A DNA stretch of 64,000 bases from Chloranthus sessilifolius (GCA_021018995.1 CM037596.1:90527184-90591183), one strand, 5' to 3'. Positions 11,134 through 22,240 are shown, numbered from the stretch's first letter. Numbers and translations are program-made. The notes: generated by a model not told the origin, from the letters alone.

Positions 11134-12450
11134 CTAATCCTCCCTATCCGGACCGAATCCAACTGCCTGATCAGCTGGAGCCTGATCATCAACCCTGCCG
11201 TCATCTCCCGCATCTGTAGGCACCTCATCACCTGCTCCCGAAGTAGAAGCATGGTGCACAGATGCACGTATATCAGCCAGATACGTCGCATAATCGGCAG
11301 GGTAGGTCTCCTGTATCATATAGGTCAAAGCCCCCCGATGAATCTCTAACTCCCTACTCATGGAGCTCGTGTGCTGAGTCAGCGCCTAGATCTGCTGACT
11401 CATCGCCGTCATCTATTGAGTGAACTTTGCTAAAGTGAGCACGTTAGTGTGTGGGGGCTGGTCTATAGTGGGAGCAACATGTTAAGCAGCTGATTGATCT
11501 TCATCCTCATCATCGTCCGGAACCACACTATCCTTAGGAGCCTTCATCAACTTGCTATAGCTTCAACCCCAATCGACCAATTTATAGGTCTTTAAACTAG
11601 AAGTACACTTAGGCTCATCATGTGGAATCTCATAGGCTGGTCCCGCACGATAGTCCTCATGCATCAGCGATATCAATCTGGCGTAGGGGATGCCCTTGGC
11701 AGGAACCTTTACCTTTTTACCCATCTTCTCACCGGCCTTGATGATACCTTAAAATACCACTGTCGGTGCATTGAACCATTTTTCTTGGAAAGCAGAAAAT
11801 AGGACCTATTGGATGGGGCCCCGTCGTTCAGATCGATGTCCAAAAGGATATAGGGTCGCTTTAAAAATCACATCAAGCATCCACATTGTATCCGGTAGTT
11901 GGGAACGGGTGATTGATCTGTCAGATCCATGACTTCCCTGGGTCATCCAGGCTATCACATCATGAACCGCCACGAGTTTAGTGTTTGGTGGAGCCAGACC
12001 CGTGGTTGGTGAATGCTTTGTTGGACAATTCATTGCCGCGACAATGTCATCGACGTCAAAGGCGTAGTTGCGCCCATCGATGGTAGTATAGATTTTCTTC
12101 CCATCTTCCCGTCTCATGCATTGGTAAAAGAGGCGTACCAATCGGGGATAAAAGTGACTATGAAATGGCTGTAGCAGGGGTCTTAATTGGGCTTTTTCTA
12201 AGTAATCAGAAGCCCATTGTGTAGTGTCCTGCTGATCAAATAGCTCGGGATTGAAGATCCACTCGTCAGCGAATCCCTGAGCACGCCAATACTCATTGGG
12301 TTGCTCACGGATTTGTGGGGGTTGCAAGGGTTGATAAGGTGGTGGAATCGACTGTTGGGTTTGTGGTGGTGGTTGGCTTGAAGATCCAGCTTTAGAGGTT
12401 GGTCTTTTAGAAGTAGGGACTCTTGGGACTATGGTTTTCTTAGGACCCAT
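11134..12450 (-). pseudogene. Extra ORF of Element 1, 'putative plant transposon protein' type
   Basis: ATG at 12450 (MGPKKTIVPRVPTSKRPTSK) and original stop at 11134. A Pro/Gln-rich N-terminus is followed by a folded region: FYPRLVRLFYQCMRREDGKK, then YAFDVDDIVAAMNCP, then LPDTMWMLDVIFKATLYPFG, and further down GIPYARLIS. This pattern (YP.LV..FY, ..I...LG.P, LP...R.L, .LP.G) is that of the plant family usually labelled 'putative plant transposon protein domain' (Pfam, PF20167 by recollection). The C-terminal part is Gln/Ser-rich, probably coiled coil (MSQQI.ALTQHTSSM). The first in-frame stop is at 11806; several more and a frame change follow. It is in sense orientation between the chromodomain and the PPT. 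Confidence 0.7.
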
Positions 12451-12681
12451 TGAAAACAACAAATAAAACAGAGATTTGCATGAATAATCCACAAATGGGG
12501 TAGTGTTTTACCTCTTTAAGATGGGGAATCAACTCCTTGGTAATGCAACCCAAGCTCCTTGCAAATCCGAATGCAATCTTCCTTGATTTTTTCCAAGAAT
12601 GGCAGAAAACCCAATGAAACCCCAAAACCCTAAGCTCGACCCTTTTGAAAATGTGTGATATGACAAAAAACAAAACCCTGT
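12451..12681 (-). other. Spacer upstream of extra ORF, left part
   Basis: Non-coding. It continues at 31136 once Element 3 is removed and then matches 52862-53110 of Element 2. Confidence 0.7.
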
Positions 12682-13383
12682 TGTGCGACCATGGATCCTC
12701 TAGAACCCGTCGCGACGATGCGCCCGCTATGAATGAAATGTAGAGTCGCCACCCGGAGCTTTTGGTGACCCAGGAAACCTTTAAATCAATATTTTGAGCA
12801 CCGAAGTGCTAAATATGACTCTGATTTACCGGTCTTTGCCAAAGGCTCTAGGGTAGGGGCTTTGGTTATCGATCGGGAAGGGTTTAGGCACCGATCAACC
12901 CGCACGTAGCGGTCTTTATCTGTGGCCAAAATAAAAATAAATGGGCGGAGTTTTCCCTTGCCCGAAGGCAATACGGTCCTATCAAGCTTTGAGCCAAACC
13001 AAAATTTCGGCGGCGTAACGGCTTGAATCCTTGGACGGAGGAAACATCAAGAAGGTAGAGGAAGAGAGGGGTGAGCCGGAGCTCACGGGCCCTTGTTGCG
13101 CCGCAGAAGGTCTTCGCTTTGATGGCTTAAATGGTATGGAAATGGGTTCTAAGGCTAGGATTCGGTAAATGGGAAGATGCAGGGTGAAGCTAGAGACTAG
13201 GCTTTGGATAAAAGGGAATGATCTAATGGTTGAAATAGGTTGAAAGGGATGAACTAAGCATGCTAGAATTCTGGGAAAATGTGGGCATTTTCTCTCACTA
13301 GGGTTCTCTCTTAAGCTCAAAACTCTTAACCTTAATCTTTTCAACCTAATTCTTCAACCCTTTGGGAAGAGGGGGGGCCTCTC

Positions 13384-13391
13384 TATTTATA
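13384..13391 (-). promoter_or_regulatory. TATA box in Element 3 3' LTR
   Basis: TATAAATA in the context CTATAAATAGAGAGGC on the minus strand. The equivalent in the 5' LTR is at 30269-30276, and in the solo LTR at 38691-38698. Confidence 0.75.
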
Positions 13392-13672
13392 GAGAAGAGG
13401 TGGGTTAGGGAGTCAGTCACTTAAGAGCTAATTGGTTTAGCAATTAGGTAATCCCCCATCTAAGGTTTTCTAGGTTTTTAGGGTTCTAGGGGTTTGAGAA
13501 ACCAGTTTCAATGGCAGATGATGGGATGAGACCATAGGTGACTTAAGGGTTACAAATAAGCTCAAAGGGGGTGCAACCAATCTTAAGACACCCTCCTCAA
13601 CCAAGGGGATGGTCAACAGGTCAAACCAGATGAAGGAAATTTGGGCACCTGATGACAGTTACTATAGCTAAG

Positions 13673-13881
13673 CTGGGTGTATATATTATATACGCCCAGT
13701 GATGTCCACGAAAATCAAGGGAGTTTTGGAAAGATGATGCCCGTGGTGGGTCCCCCTTATGCTGGGCATATATATTATATACACCAGGCCAAATTTGGCC
13801 TAAAAAATGTCAGGCATATATAATATATATGCCTGACCAAAATTGGGCTAGATTTGCCAGGCGTATGTAATACATACGCCT
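13673..13881. other. Four palindromes in the LTR U3
   Basis: Near-perfect palindromes at 13673-13699, about 13762-13787, 13811-13835 and 13859-13881. Arms are of the type GGCGTATATA / TATATACGCC with a single-base centre. The arms differ slightly between units, but most pairs are kept. Confidence 0.9.
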
Positions 13882-14266
13882 AAGCAAAAGTTGTGATTTT
13901 ATGTGAAACTTCAATCGGCCATAACTTTTGAATGGTAGCTCCAAATTGGGTGATCTTTGGCTTGTTGGAAAGCTGGAAAAGTCCTCTTTACAATGATATA
14001 TGGCTCATACTTGGCAGGAGTTTGTGTAAAATCTTATAGCTCTCCTCCCATCAACTGCTCAGAAGGGTTCAAGTTGGGTCTAAGAAGGGGTCCTAGGGGT
14101 TAGGGGTTATCTCTAAGGGTTGGGGGAATGGTTCTACAGGGTTTAGGATGATTCCTAAAGGTCTAGGTAGGTTCCTAAGGGTTCAAAGGTGTCATCAGAG
14201 GCACAGGGGTGCATCTCTCTCGGAGTACAGATTGATCGGGCCTTGGGTCGAATTTGGGTGTCTAAA

Positions 14267-14281
14267 GATGCCCCTCTTTGG
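14267..14281 (-). promoter_or_regulatory. Polypurine tract of Element 3
   Basis: Minus-strand ACCAAAGAGGGGCATC next to the 3' LTR start TTTAGACACCC. It is equivalent to the Tat-B tract CCGAAGAGGGGCATC. Confidence 0.85.
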
Positions 14282-15510
14282 TATTCGATCACTAATGATC
14301 GGATGCCAAAGACAAGAGATATCCGAAGAGGTCCAAGGCGTGTTTGATGGGTCTGCCTGGTTCAAGTCAATTCTCAAACATCCATGGTGATGGTGAGTGT
14401 ACGTAAGCCCTCTCATTTCGGGATATCGTCTGTACCTCAGTGCTAACAGTCCCCAAGCGCATTGCGACATTACTGGGCATAACTGCGATGATCATAAAAA
14501 GTGTTCACTAGCCGGGAAATCATCCACTTCCTAAGGGAAATTATAGATTTGTTATGTTGACTACTAATCTGAACTAGACAGCTCCATGAAACGGGGGTGA
14601 ACGATCTATGCTTCGGGATTGACGCGAAGCACACAAAGCGAAGGCCTACAAACTGTGTCCAATCCCATGGGGTATTGACAGCTCCATTGGATCGGCCACG
14701 AGTGCCCTTACCTAGGTAAGGCTCGGAGTTTTTTGGGTGAACCCATCAACCTCGAGGTTACTTTAGCATGATTTACTCGAGTGATATTGATGTCGCAACA
14801 CTTCTTGGGAATGCATGCCCATTTTCAGAGTTATATATATATATATATATTTTATTTTTTTTGAATTTTCTTTTGTTTCGAGGCCTCTAAGCAAAGCTCA
14901 AGGACCTCTGGCAATTTTATTCTTGCACAACTCTTTAAGTGGATCAAATGCCAGTTGATACGCTTTTAACAGTGCGTACGCGATGCCGGAGATAGGTACA
15001 CCTTGGGGATGTGCACGTTCCGGTAACCGGAGTGCCTGAACTCGAGACAAAGCTAAAAAAGATCGTGCTAGGACCAAACATCTATCGAAAGAGATGTACA
15101 ATTCTAGCCTCCATCCCTAATGAAATCACATCTTGCTAACTATGCACAGACAGACACCCATCAGGGGCGATAAGCAGTAAATAGGCGCGAACGAAAGCCT
15201 CGACCTAAGGTACAATTTACGAGGACAACGACCATCCTACGGATACCGAGACACAAGTGCGTACATTCAATAGGGACACCATGCCTATACAGGTTTTAAG
15301 CCTGTGTAAAAAGAAATAAAAGGAAATGAGCCCTTAGGTCTGTATGTTTGCACATAGTTTGGTTAGTTGTAATTTCACTTTTGATGGGTCAGTTTCAACT
15401 GACAATAGACTTTTCGAATGGTCTGAAGTTGGGGGCACTCTTGGTCAACATCAATCCAAAGGTGGATGACCAGAGTGAGTGCAGGAAGGTGGGGTCAGCC
15501 TACACTGGAT
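14282..15510. other. 3' region of Element 3, no gene recognised
   Basis: Between the PPT and the antisense ORF. Contains a (TA)n run at about 14830-14852. Several open frames exist on both strands, but none shows a recognised domain. If the antisense ORF has an upstream exon it would lie here. AGAGTGAGTGC at about 15471-15481 is a donor-like site. Confidence 0.4.
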
Positions 15511-15625
15511 TATTATATTTTTTTCTTTTTCTTCTTTCTCTCTTTTTCTCTTTTTTTCTTTTCTTCTTTCTTTCTTTTTTCTTCTTTCTTTCTTTCTTTT
15601 TTCTCTTTTTTTTTTTATTTCGCTG
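15511..15625 (+). repeat. Long polypyrimidine tract (TTTC/TTTTC)n
   Basis: About 110 bases of almost pure T and C on the plus strand, followed by GCATGTATCCTTAG and later CACCTTAG at 15663-15670. It lies directly upstream of the antisense ORF, where a 3' splice site would be expected. Confidence 0.85.
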
Positions 15626-15670
15626 CATGTATCCTTAGGGGGATCAACTTGCCACGTTGATGCACCTTAG

Positions 15671-16669
15671 GGATGTGCGCATTCCTGTGATGGGTCCTTG
15701 GTTTGCCTGCCGGGTCAGGCTAGGTGTCCCAGTGTAAAGGCCTTTGCCATTTATTTGTTGTCGAAAGTTCTCTTCCTTACTGAGGGTGAGACCTTTTCCC
15801 TCGGGCTATGTGATGTCTTGACCGAATTGGAGGGAGGTCGTTCACTGGTTCATCTGGTCCTGGCTGAGATGTATCAGGGCTTGGATGCCTCGGCCTCGGG
15901 TCGGGTCAGGATTCTTAGCGGGAGCCCGCTCCTTGTTCAGATTTGGCTAGGAGAGCATTTGGCCATCATGGGGCCCGTGCCGAGATTTTGCTTGGTAAGA
16001 GGGGATGTGGCTCGAGGCTTTCTGATCCGGTGCTCGAGATTGCCTCATGGGAGCGTCGAGGAGCTGAGCCTGTGGCTATCTGATGCAGAGTTGATCTGGC
16101 CACTTCCTTGGATGGATGGCACCTTTCCGATTGTCCGCTCTCGGGATTGTGAGGGTATCACACTTTTGGGATTGACAGGTAGCACATACTATTTCCCGTC
16201 TCGGGTACTTCGTCAATTCGGATATACCCAACATGTGTCGTGCTTTGTGAGGCCACCTTTATGCTCTTTGATATTCTCTCGGGGTTCTCTCGGTGACCTA
16301 GACTGCATAGCCGCCCTCTGGGAGACCCACCAATCAGTGTACATGTGCAGCTTAGTTCAGGGGGGCGTCGTCTCTCCTGATTACGAGGTTTGGCTGGCAT
16401 CCGAGGAATTACCTGCCCCTAGCCCGATTTCAGTAGATGTGACAGAGACGAGGCCTTGGCTATATAAGGAAATGACTCTTCGGACTAGGATTGAGTCTCT
16501 TTCTGTAGAGAGGCTAGCTTTGACTGAGGCTTTGGAGAAAGAAAGGGTCAGAGCTAAGATTGCAGAGGCAAGAGCTGCTACAGCCGAGAGTGAGGTTCTT
16601 CGATTGACTGAGTCTCGCAGTGCAGCTGACGCTTCGCGGAGACGACAGAAGAGTCTTCATGGTAGGTGA
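15671..16669 (+). CDS. Antisense ORF of Tat element, plant-mobile-domain-like (DUF7745-type) protein
   Basis: About 332 open codons on the strand opposite to gag-pol. The N-terminal two thirds resemble a plant mobile-domain-like family found in Tat elements: AIYLLSKVLFL, then GRSLVHLVLAEMYQGLD, GSPLLVQIWLGEHLAIMGP and STYYFPSRVLRQFGYTQHV. The C-terminal 80 residues are Glu/Arg/Ala-rich and probably coiled coil (ERLALTEALEKERVRAKIAE). The frame opens after a stop at 15668. Its first ATG is deep inside the conserved part (AEMYQ), so the N-terminus is missing or lies in an upstream exon. It is the only long uninterrupted frame in Element 3. Antisense ORFs at this position are known for Ogre/Tat elements; the function is unknown. 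Confidence 0.65.
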   Translation, partial: GCAHSCDGSLVCLPGQARCPSVKAFAIYLLSKVLFLTEGETFSLGLCDVLTELEGGRSLVHLVLAEMYQGLDASASGRVRILSGSPLLVQIWLGEHLAIMGPVPRFCLVRGDVARGFLIRCSRLPHGSVEELSLWLSDAELIWPLPWMDGTFPIVRSRDCEGITLLGLTGSTYYFPSRVLRQFGYTQHVSCFVRPPLCSLIFSRGSLGDLDCIAALWETHQSVYMCSLVQGGVVSPDYEVWLASEELPAPSPISVDVTETRPWLYKEMTLRTRIESLSVERLALTEALEKERVRAKIAEARAATAESEVLRLTESRSAADASRRRQKSLHGR

Positions 16670-17009
16670 ATGTCTGATTGAAATGCTCGTGAGGACTCTC
16701 TTCTTACAGAGATCAGTGCTTTGAAGCGTGGTCCCTGCCCTTGACTTGTTCCTGCACATACCATAGATCATATACACAGAGGGGGGCTGATGCCCCTTAA
16801 CAGAGATCTCTTTTTTGGTTATTTTCTTTTTTTGTTGTTTTTGTTATATATATATTTTTTGGTTTTTACTTGTAAAGAAGGCAGAAAAATAGAAAGTGTG
16901 TCATGTCGTTATCTTTTTGGGACCTGACACTTCACACGTAGTGCTTGTAAGAGAACAAAATGAAATCTATAAATACATATATTTTTGTGTTTCGACCTTT
17001 TCTTTCATA
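16670..17009. other. Spacer 3' of the antisense ORF
   Basis: T-rich, with a TTATATATATATTTTTTGG stretch near 16842. No gene is seen. It could contain the polyadenylation region of the antisense gene (AATGAAATC, TATAAATA near 16960-16975). Confidence 0.4.
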
Positions 17010-17650
17010 CGTCTCGCAACGTAAGGCTTTTCGTGGAAAAAGGAAAATCTATCATCTCTTTTTTTTTGAAATTTTCTCCTACAGTGTGGGGCTTTTTATG
17101 GAAAAGGGAAATCTATTTTCTTTTCTTTTTTAATTTTCTCCTCCACAGTGTGGGGTTTTTTATGGAAAAGAGAAATCTATTTTCTTTTCTGAAATTTTCT
17201 CCTCCACAGTGTGGGGTTTTTTTATGGAAAAGGAAAATCTATCATCTTTTTTGAAAGTTTCTCCTCCACAGTGTGGGTTTTTTTTTTTATGAAAAATGGA
17301 AATCTATTCTCTTTTTTGAAATTTTCTTCCCCACAGTGTGAGGCTTTTTTATGGAAAAGGGAAATCTATCATCTTTTTTTGAAATTTTCTTCCCCACAGT
17401 GTGAGGCTTTTTATGAAAAAGGAAAATCTATCATCTTTTTTGAAATTTTCTCCTCCACAGTCTGGGTTTTTTTTTTTATGGAAAAGGGAAATCTATTCTC
17501 TTTTTTGAAATTTTCTTCCCCACAGTGTGAGGCTTTTTTATGGAAAAAGGAAATCTATCATTTTTTTTTTTTAATTTTCTCCTCCACAGTGTGGGGTTTT
17601 TTTTATGTAAAAGGGAAATCTATCATCTTTTTTGAAATTTTCTTCCCCTT
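17010..17650. repeat. Tandem repeat, about 60-65 bp x 9-10, in the 3' region of Element 3
   Basis: Units contain TTTATGGAAAAGGGAAATCT, then a T run, GAAATTTTCTCC and CCACAGTGTGGGG. Nine CACAGTGTG-type cores are visible between about 17076 and 17595, with partial units at both ends. Unit length varies through T-run length. The open frames here (rich in Phe/Lys/Gly) simply translate the repeat. Confidence 0.92.
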
Positions 17651-17975
17651 TCTTCCTCCTCTTTTTGTGATGTCGGTAATTACGAGGCCAAACCGGTGGG
17701 TCCTTTTTTGAGCATGGTTGAACCCTGTTTATGAGGCACAGGTTTTTTCCTTTAAACATGGGAAGGTTAGCTTCCCTGGGATTGATTTAGTCTTTTGTCT
17801 TTCACTTGGATCATGCGTCAGACGCCACGGTAGAGACGACATACTTGATCGGGATCCGATCCAATTTTTAACATGAGCGGCTCGACAAAGGGGAGAAGAG
17901 GCTCAAAGGGTCCAAACTGAAATAGGCGGGCCAGAACAGATCCTCTCCTAATCTCTCTTTTCTTAACATTTTTTT

Positions 17976-18170
17976 GCTCACAGCGCCCAAGACGGGTTTT
18001 TGCTATGCCTGTCCTCCCTGTTTTTACCCGTAGCGCCCTTTCGGGTTTTCACTATGTCCATGGGTTCACTCTATTACCCCAGGTGCCCTTTCAGGTTTTC
18101 ACCTGGTCCGCGTGAGTTCGCTATTTTTACCCGTGGTGCCCTTGCGGGTTTTCACCACGTCCCTCTTGCT
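17976..18170. repeat. Second tandem repeat, about 50 bp x 4
   Basis: Units contain GTGCCCTTTCAGGTTTTCAC and end in TTTTTACCCGT or TATTACCCCA. Units begin at about 17979, 18028, 18078 and 18132. Between GCGCCC/GTGCCC and GGGTTTT each unit has a short inverted element. Confidence 0.85.
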
Positions 18171-18818
18171 TTGAACTCAAATTAATTTTTTATTTCTTTT
18201 TTTTTCTCTTTCTTTTTTTTTTTTTTTTAAGAACTAGAAAGCCACGGCATGGACATCGATTCCATCATAACCGGTTGGATGAAATTCTATGTGGTCCATT
18301 AACTCAGTTCGTGCTGATGCAACAAATGCTATGACCGCTTGTGGACCTTAAAGAGGGCTTTCTTCCGGGTTGTAATGTGGCCGAGGTTCGAACAGGTTGG
18401 GTTTTTCTGGGAATTTGGATTTAAGCTTTGAGTGAATTCCAGGTTTAGTAATTCCTCTTCCTTTCCAAGGGCCTTTTATGGTACGTGCCCTAATCGTTTC
18501 TTTTTCATTCTTGATCCCTCCTTTTTGGGTTTAGCTCTCTCTTTTTTGAAATTTCTTTTTGGGTTTTTCTTTTTTCTCTTTCTTTCTTTCATTCATTTTT
18601 TTTTTTTATAGGGATGTCTTTGGGAGGGGTATATGAAAGAAATGGTTGTTGGCCCGATGGGTGTAGCAAAAAAAGGTAAAGGTATTCAGGGAATACTTCG
18701 TCTTTCTCTTCTTTCTTTTTTTTGTTTGGGCTACTTATCTTTGAAATGATGGCCTCTTCTATGGGGTCCTTAAGCGGTCACGCATCTACCTTTATCAATA
18801 CTTACCTTGTCGCAAGAC
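18171..18818. other. Pyrimidine-rich spacer between repeats and pol end
   Basis: Non-coding T/C-rich stretches at 18182-18230 and 18580-18612. No domain seen. Confidence 0.6.
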
Positions 18819-20132
18819 CTAAGAGTAGAACCTACGGAGGTATCCAGCGTTGATGGGCTCAGGAAAGTGGTCTCCGTCCATGGTGGCGAGGTGAACGGCA
18901 TATCCCGATAACACTTCTCAAACGATGTAGGGTCCTTCCCAATTCGCCTTAAACTTCCCTCTTGGATCGGCATGGAGAGAAGGGAAGATCCTCTTCAGCA
19001 CCGTGTCTCCAACCTTCAGATCTCGACTGCAGACACAGTTATTGTAAGCACGTGCGATTCTTCTCTGATAGACCTGGGTGTGGCACAAAGCTAGGAGTCT
19101 TTTCTCGTCAATCAAATCTAACTGCTCAAAACGGGCTCTTTCCTTCTCAGCTTCAGGCAGATGGGATTCCAAAAGGATACGGAGTGACGGTACCTCGACC
19201 TTGAAGGGTAGCACGACCTCGGTTCCATACACAAGGGAGAATGGTGTTGCCCTTGTAGCGGTACGGATAGACGTTCTATAGGCCCAAAGTGCAAAGGGTA
19301 ATTGCTCACTCTAATCTCTGTAAGTGACTACCATCTTCTCTAGGATGCGGATCAGAGTTTTGTTGGCCGCTACTACTGCTCCGTTCCTCTGAGGCCTGTA
19401 TGGGGATGATCGATGATGCTTGATCCGGAACTGCTCACACAAGGCCCGGATGCTCCTATTAAGGAAATTAGTGCCACTATCAGTGATGATATCTTTGGGT
19501 ACACCGAATCTGCAAATGATGTTGTTCTTGATAAACTTCTCGACATGATTGGCCTTAATGCTCGTATAGGAGGCTGCCTCTACCCACTTCGTAAAATACT
19601 CCACCGCGACGAGGATGAACTGATGTCCGTTGGAAGCCTTAGGATTGATCTTGCCGATGACGTCAAGACCCCAGGTGGCGAACGGCCAAGGAATGGCCAT
19701 GCTGTGCAAATCAATGGCCGGAGCATGTATTAGACCGGAGTGTTCTTGGCATTTGTAGCATTTCTGAACGTGTTCGTAGCAATTGGTCTCTAATGTGGTC
19801 CAAAAGTATCCTTGCCTTAGAATTTTATTAGCGAGCATGTGCCCACTAACGTGTGCCCCGCAGATTCCTTCATGGATCTCCTTCATGATCTCGATCGCCT
19901 CTCTCTCGGTTAGGCATCGGAGCAGAACATTGTCGGGAGACCGTCTGTACAGTAGATCGCCATAGATGACGTAGTTTGTTGCCAATCGCTGGATGGTGCG
20001 TCTGTCTACCTTCGATGTTCCCTCTGGGACAGTTCGGGTCTCGAGGAAATTCTTGATGTCTGAGAACCAGGGTGGCTCATCATCTAACTCAGCAGATCCC
20101 TCGATCAGGTGACAGAATGCCAGTTCGTCCCT
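18819..20132 (-). pseudogene. Integrase of Element 3 (catalytic Glu lost)
   Basis: Minus strand. HHCC zinc finger: IHEGICGAHVSGHML then CYEHVQKCYKCQ. Catalytic core: WGLDVIGKINPKASNGHQF, then IITDSGTNFLN, then YRPQRNGAVVAANK, where the usual NGAVEAANK has Val for Glu (GTA for GAA/GAG at about 19362). The C-terminal domain follows (LKVGDTVLKRI, then FKANWEGPYIV) and the polyprotein ends GYLRRFYS-stop at 18819. A stop interrupts the frame near 19310. With the Glu gone and the frame broken, the enzyme is dead. Confidence 0.85.
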
Positions 20133-22240
20133 CTACTCTATCATTATCGGCTTCATCTCAACTCCGTATGGAATTTCGACCATAGAGGCCAGGGTGGCCA
20201 AGGCATTAGCAAACCGATTTCTTGCTCGTGGTACATAGGAGAAGGTGACTTCCTCAAAGCAGGTTATCATATCCTTAAGATGTTCATGGTATGGGATCGG
20301 CTTCTCATTCTTGGTCTTCCAATCTCCGTTGGTTTGGCATATAATTAACTGTGAATCCCCAAAGACCCTGAGGTGAGTTATATTCAGATCAAGAGCCACC
20401 TATAAAGCAGCTATACAGGCCTCATACTCAGCCATATTGTTGGTGCATGGGAAGTTCAACTTGATTGAGATGGGTACATGCGATCCTCTTGGCGAGATAA
20501 GAATGGCGCCAACTCCTTGACCTTCAACATGTGATGCCCCATCAAAGTGCATTACCCAGGACTCCTCTGTTTCCTCTGTACCTTCTTCAGTCATGAACAG
20601 GATGTCCTCATCAGGGAATTCAGTCCTTAGAGGCTCATAGTCCGGCAGAGGGTTCTCAGCAAGATGATCAGTGAGTGCTTGCCCCTTTATCGACTTCTGG
20701 GTGACATAAGTAATGTCAAATTCGGAGAGGAGTAGTTGCCATCGTGCAGTCTGGCCAGTGAGAGCAGGTTTCTCGAACAAGTACTTCAACGGATCCATCC
20801 GTGCTAGAAGTAGAACGGCTTGGAATAACAGGTAGTGTCGACGTCTTTGAGTAGCCCAAACAAGCGCCAAGCATGCTTTCTCCAGATGTGAATAGTGTGT
20901 CTCATAATCAGTGAATTTCTTGCTTAGGTAGTAGATGGCCTGCTCCCTTCTTCCTGTCTCATCATGCTGCCCTAACACGTAGCCCATGGAAAACTCTGTC
21001 GTGGATAGGTACATTATCAGGGGTCTATCAGGTACAGGTGGTACCAATACAGGAGGGTTCAGGAGGTAACCCTTGATTTTGTCAAATGCAGCTTGGCAAT
21101 CATCATTCCACTCAACTGGTGAATCCTTCCTTAGTAGCTTGAAGATCGGTGCACATATCGGAGTGATGAACCGGCTGATGTACTGGATTCTGCCTAAGAA
21201 GCCTCTGACTTCCTTCTCTGTAGACGGTGTTTGCATTTCAATGATGGCTTTGATCTTGGTCAGATCGACCTCAATCCCTCTTCTACTGACAATAAAGCCC
21301 AACAGTTTTCCTGACATAGCGCCGAATGTGCACTTTTGGGGATTTAATCGCAACCTGTACTTTCTCAACCTTTCGAACAGCTTCTGAAGGTTTACCAAGT
21401 GGTCATCCCTTTCCGGTGATTTGGCAATCATGTCGTCGACATACACTTCGATCTCTCGGTGCATCATGTCATGGAACAGGGTCGTCATTGCTCTCTGGTA
21501 AGTTGCCCCAACATTCTTGAGCCCAAATGGCATCACCTTGTAATAGAAGGTACCCCAGGGGGTGATGAACGCAGTCTTTTCTCAATCGACCTCTACCATC
21601 TTAATCTAATTGTAGCCTGAGAATCCATCCATAAAATGAGAGTATTTCGTGCTTTGCAGTGTTATCGACCAAGATATCGATGTGTGGTAGCGAAAAGTCA
21701 TCCTTAGGGCTCGCCTTGTTGAGATTTCAAAAATCAATGCACATTCGAACCTTCCCATCCTTCTTCGGTATGGGGACGATATTGGCCAGCCATTGTGGGT
21801 ACTTGGATACCATGAGGAAACCTGTGTCATACTGCCTAATGACCTCGTCCTTCACCTTCAACATCCATTCGGGTTGGAGGCGTCTCAGCTTCTATTTAAT
21901 CGGCTTAACATCAGGGTAGAGTGGCAACTCATGCTCAACCAGATCGGTATCCAAACCAGGCATGTCTTCATACGACCATGCGAAGACATCTTAGTATGAC
22001 CGAAGGAAGTTTATCATACCTTCTCTCTCCACAGGGGAGAGCGACGTTCCAATTTTGGTGATTCTAAGGGCCTCTCTGGTGCCCAAATTGACATCCTCCG
22101 TCTCTTCGACAATCGGGATAGGGCCATGCTCAAAATCGGCAAATTGTTTGAGGAGCTCATTGGGGAGCTCATCGATTTGACCTTCCTCATCCAGACTCGT
22201 GACTCCTACCTCTTCTCGTATTTCTACTAGAAAGGGGTCG
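20133..22240 (-). pseudogene. Reverse transcriptase and RNase H of Element 3
   Basis: Minus strand. Upstream motif DVFAWSYEDMPGLD, then WLANIVPIPKKDGKVRMCID, MPFGLKNVGATYQRAM and the active site VYVDDMIAKS (about 21430), all typical of Tat/Ogre RT. RNase H follows: VMHFDGAS, NNMAEYEACI and VFGDSQLI keep D, E and D, but the last motif reads NRFANALATLAS where NRFADALATLAS is usual (D to N). In-frame stops occur before DVFAWSY, after PIK, before NLN and within the RNase H linker at about 20400. There is also a frame change near 21540. Confidence 0.88.

Larger units (their letters stand above)
12682..14266 (-). repeat. 3' LTR of Element 3
   Basis: Aligned end to end with 29555-31135. Contains four AT-core palindromes (13673-13881), a TATA box (13384-13391) and a PBS-like decamer AGAGTCGCCA (12742-12751). 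The conserved block AAAAGTTATGGCC (minus strand, about 13915-13930) is also present in the solo LTR at 37861. Confidence 0.9.

Noticed and set aside
15348..15670. Phe/Leu-rich plus-strand frames
   Set aside because: Produced by the polypyrimidine tract; at most the first 50 codons could be an upstream exon, without homology to support it.
17211..17711. 166-codon plus-strand frame, Phe/Lys/Gly-rich
   Set aside because: It is a translation of the tandem repeat at 17010-17650.
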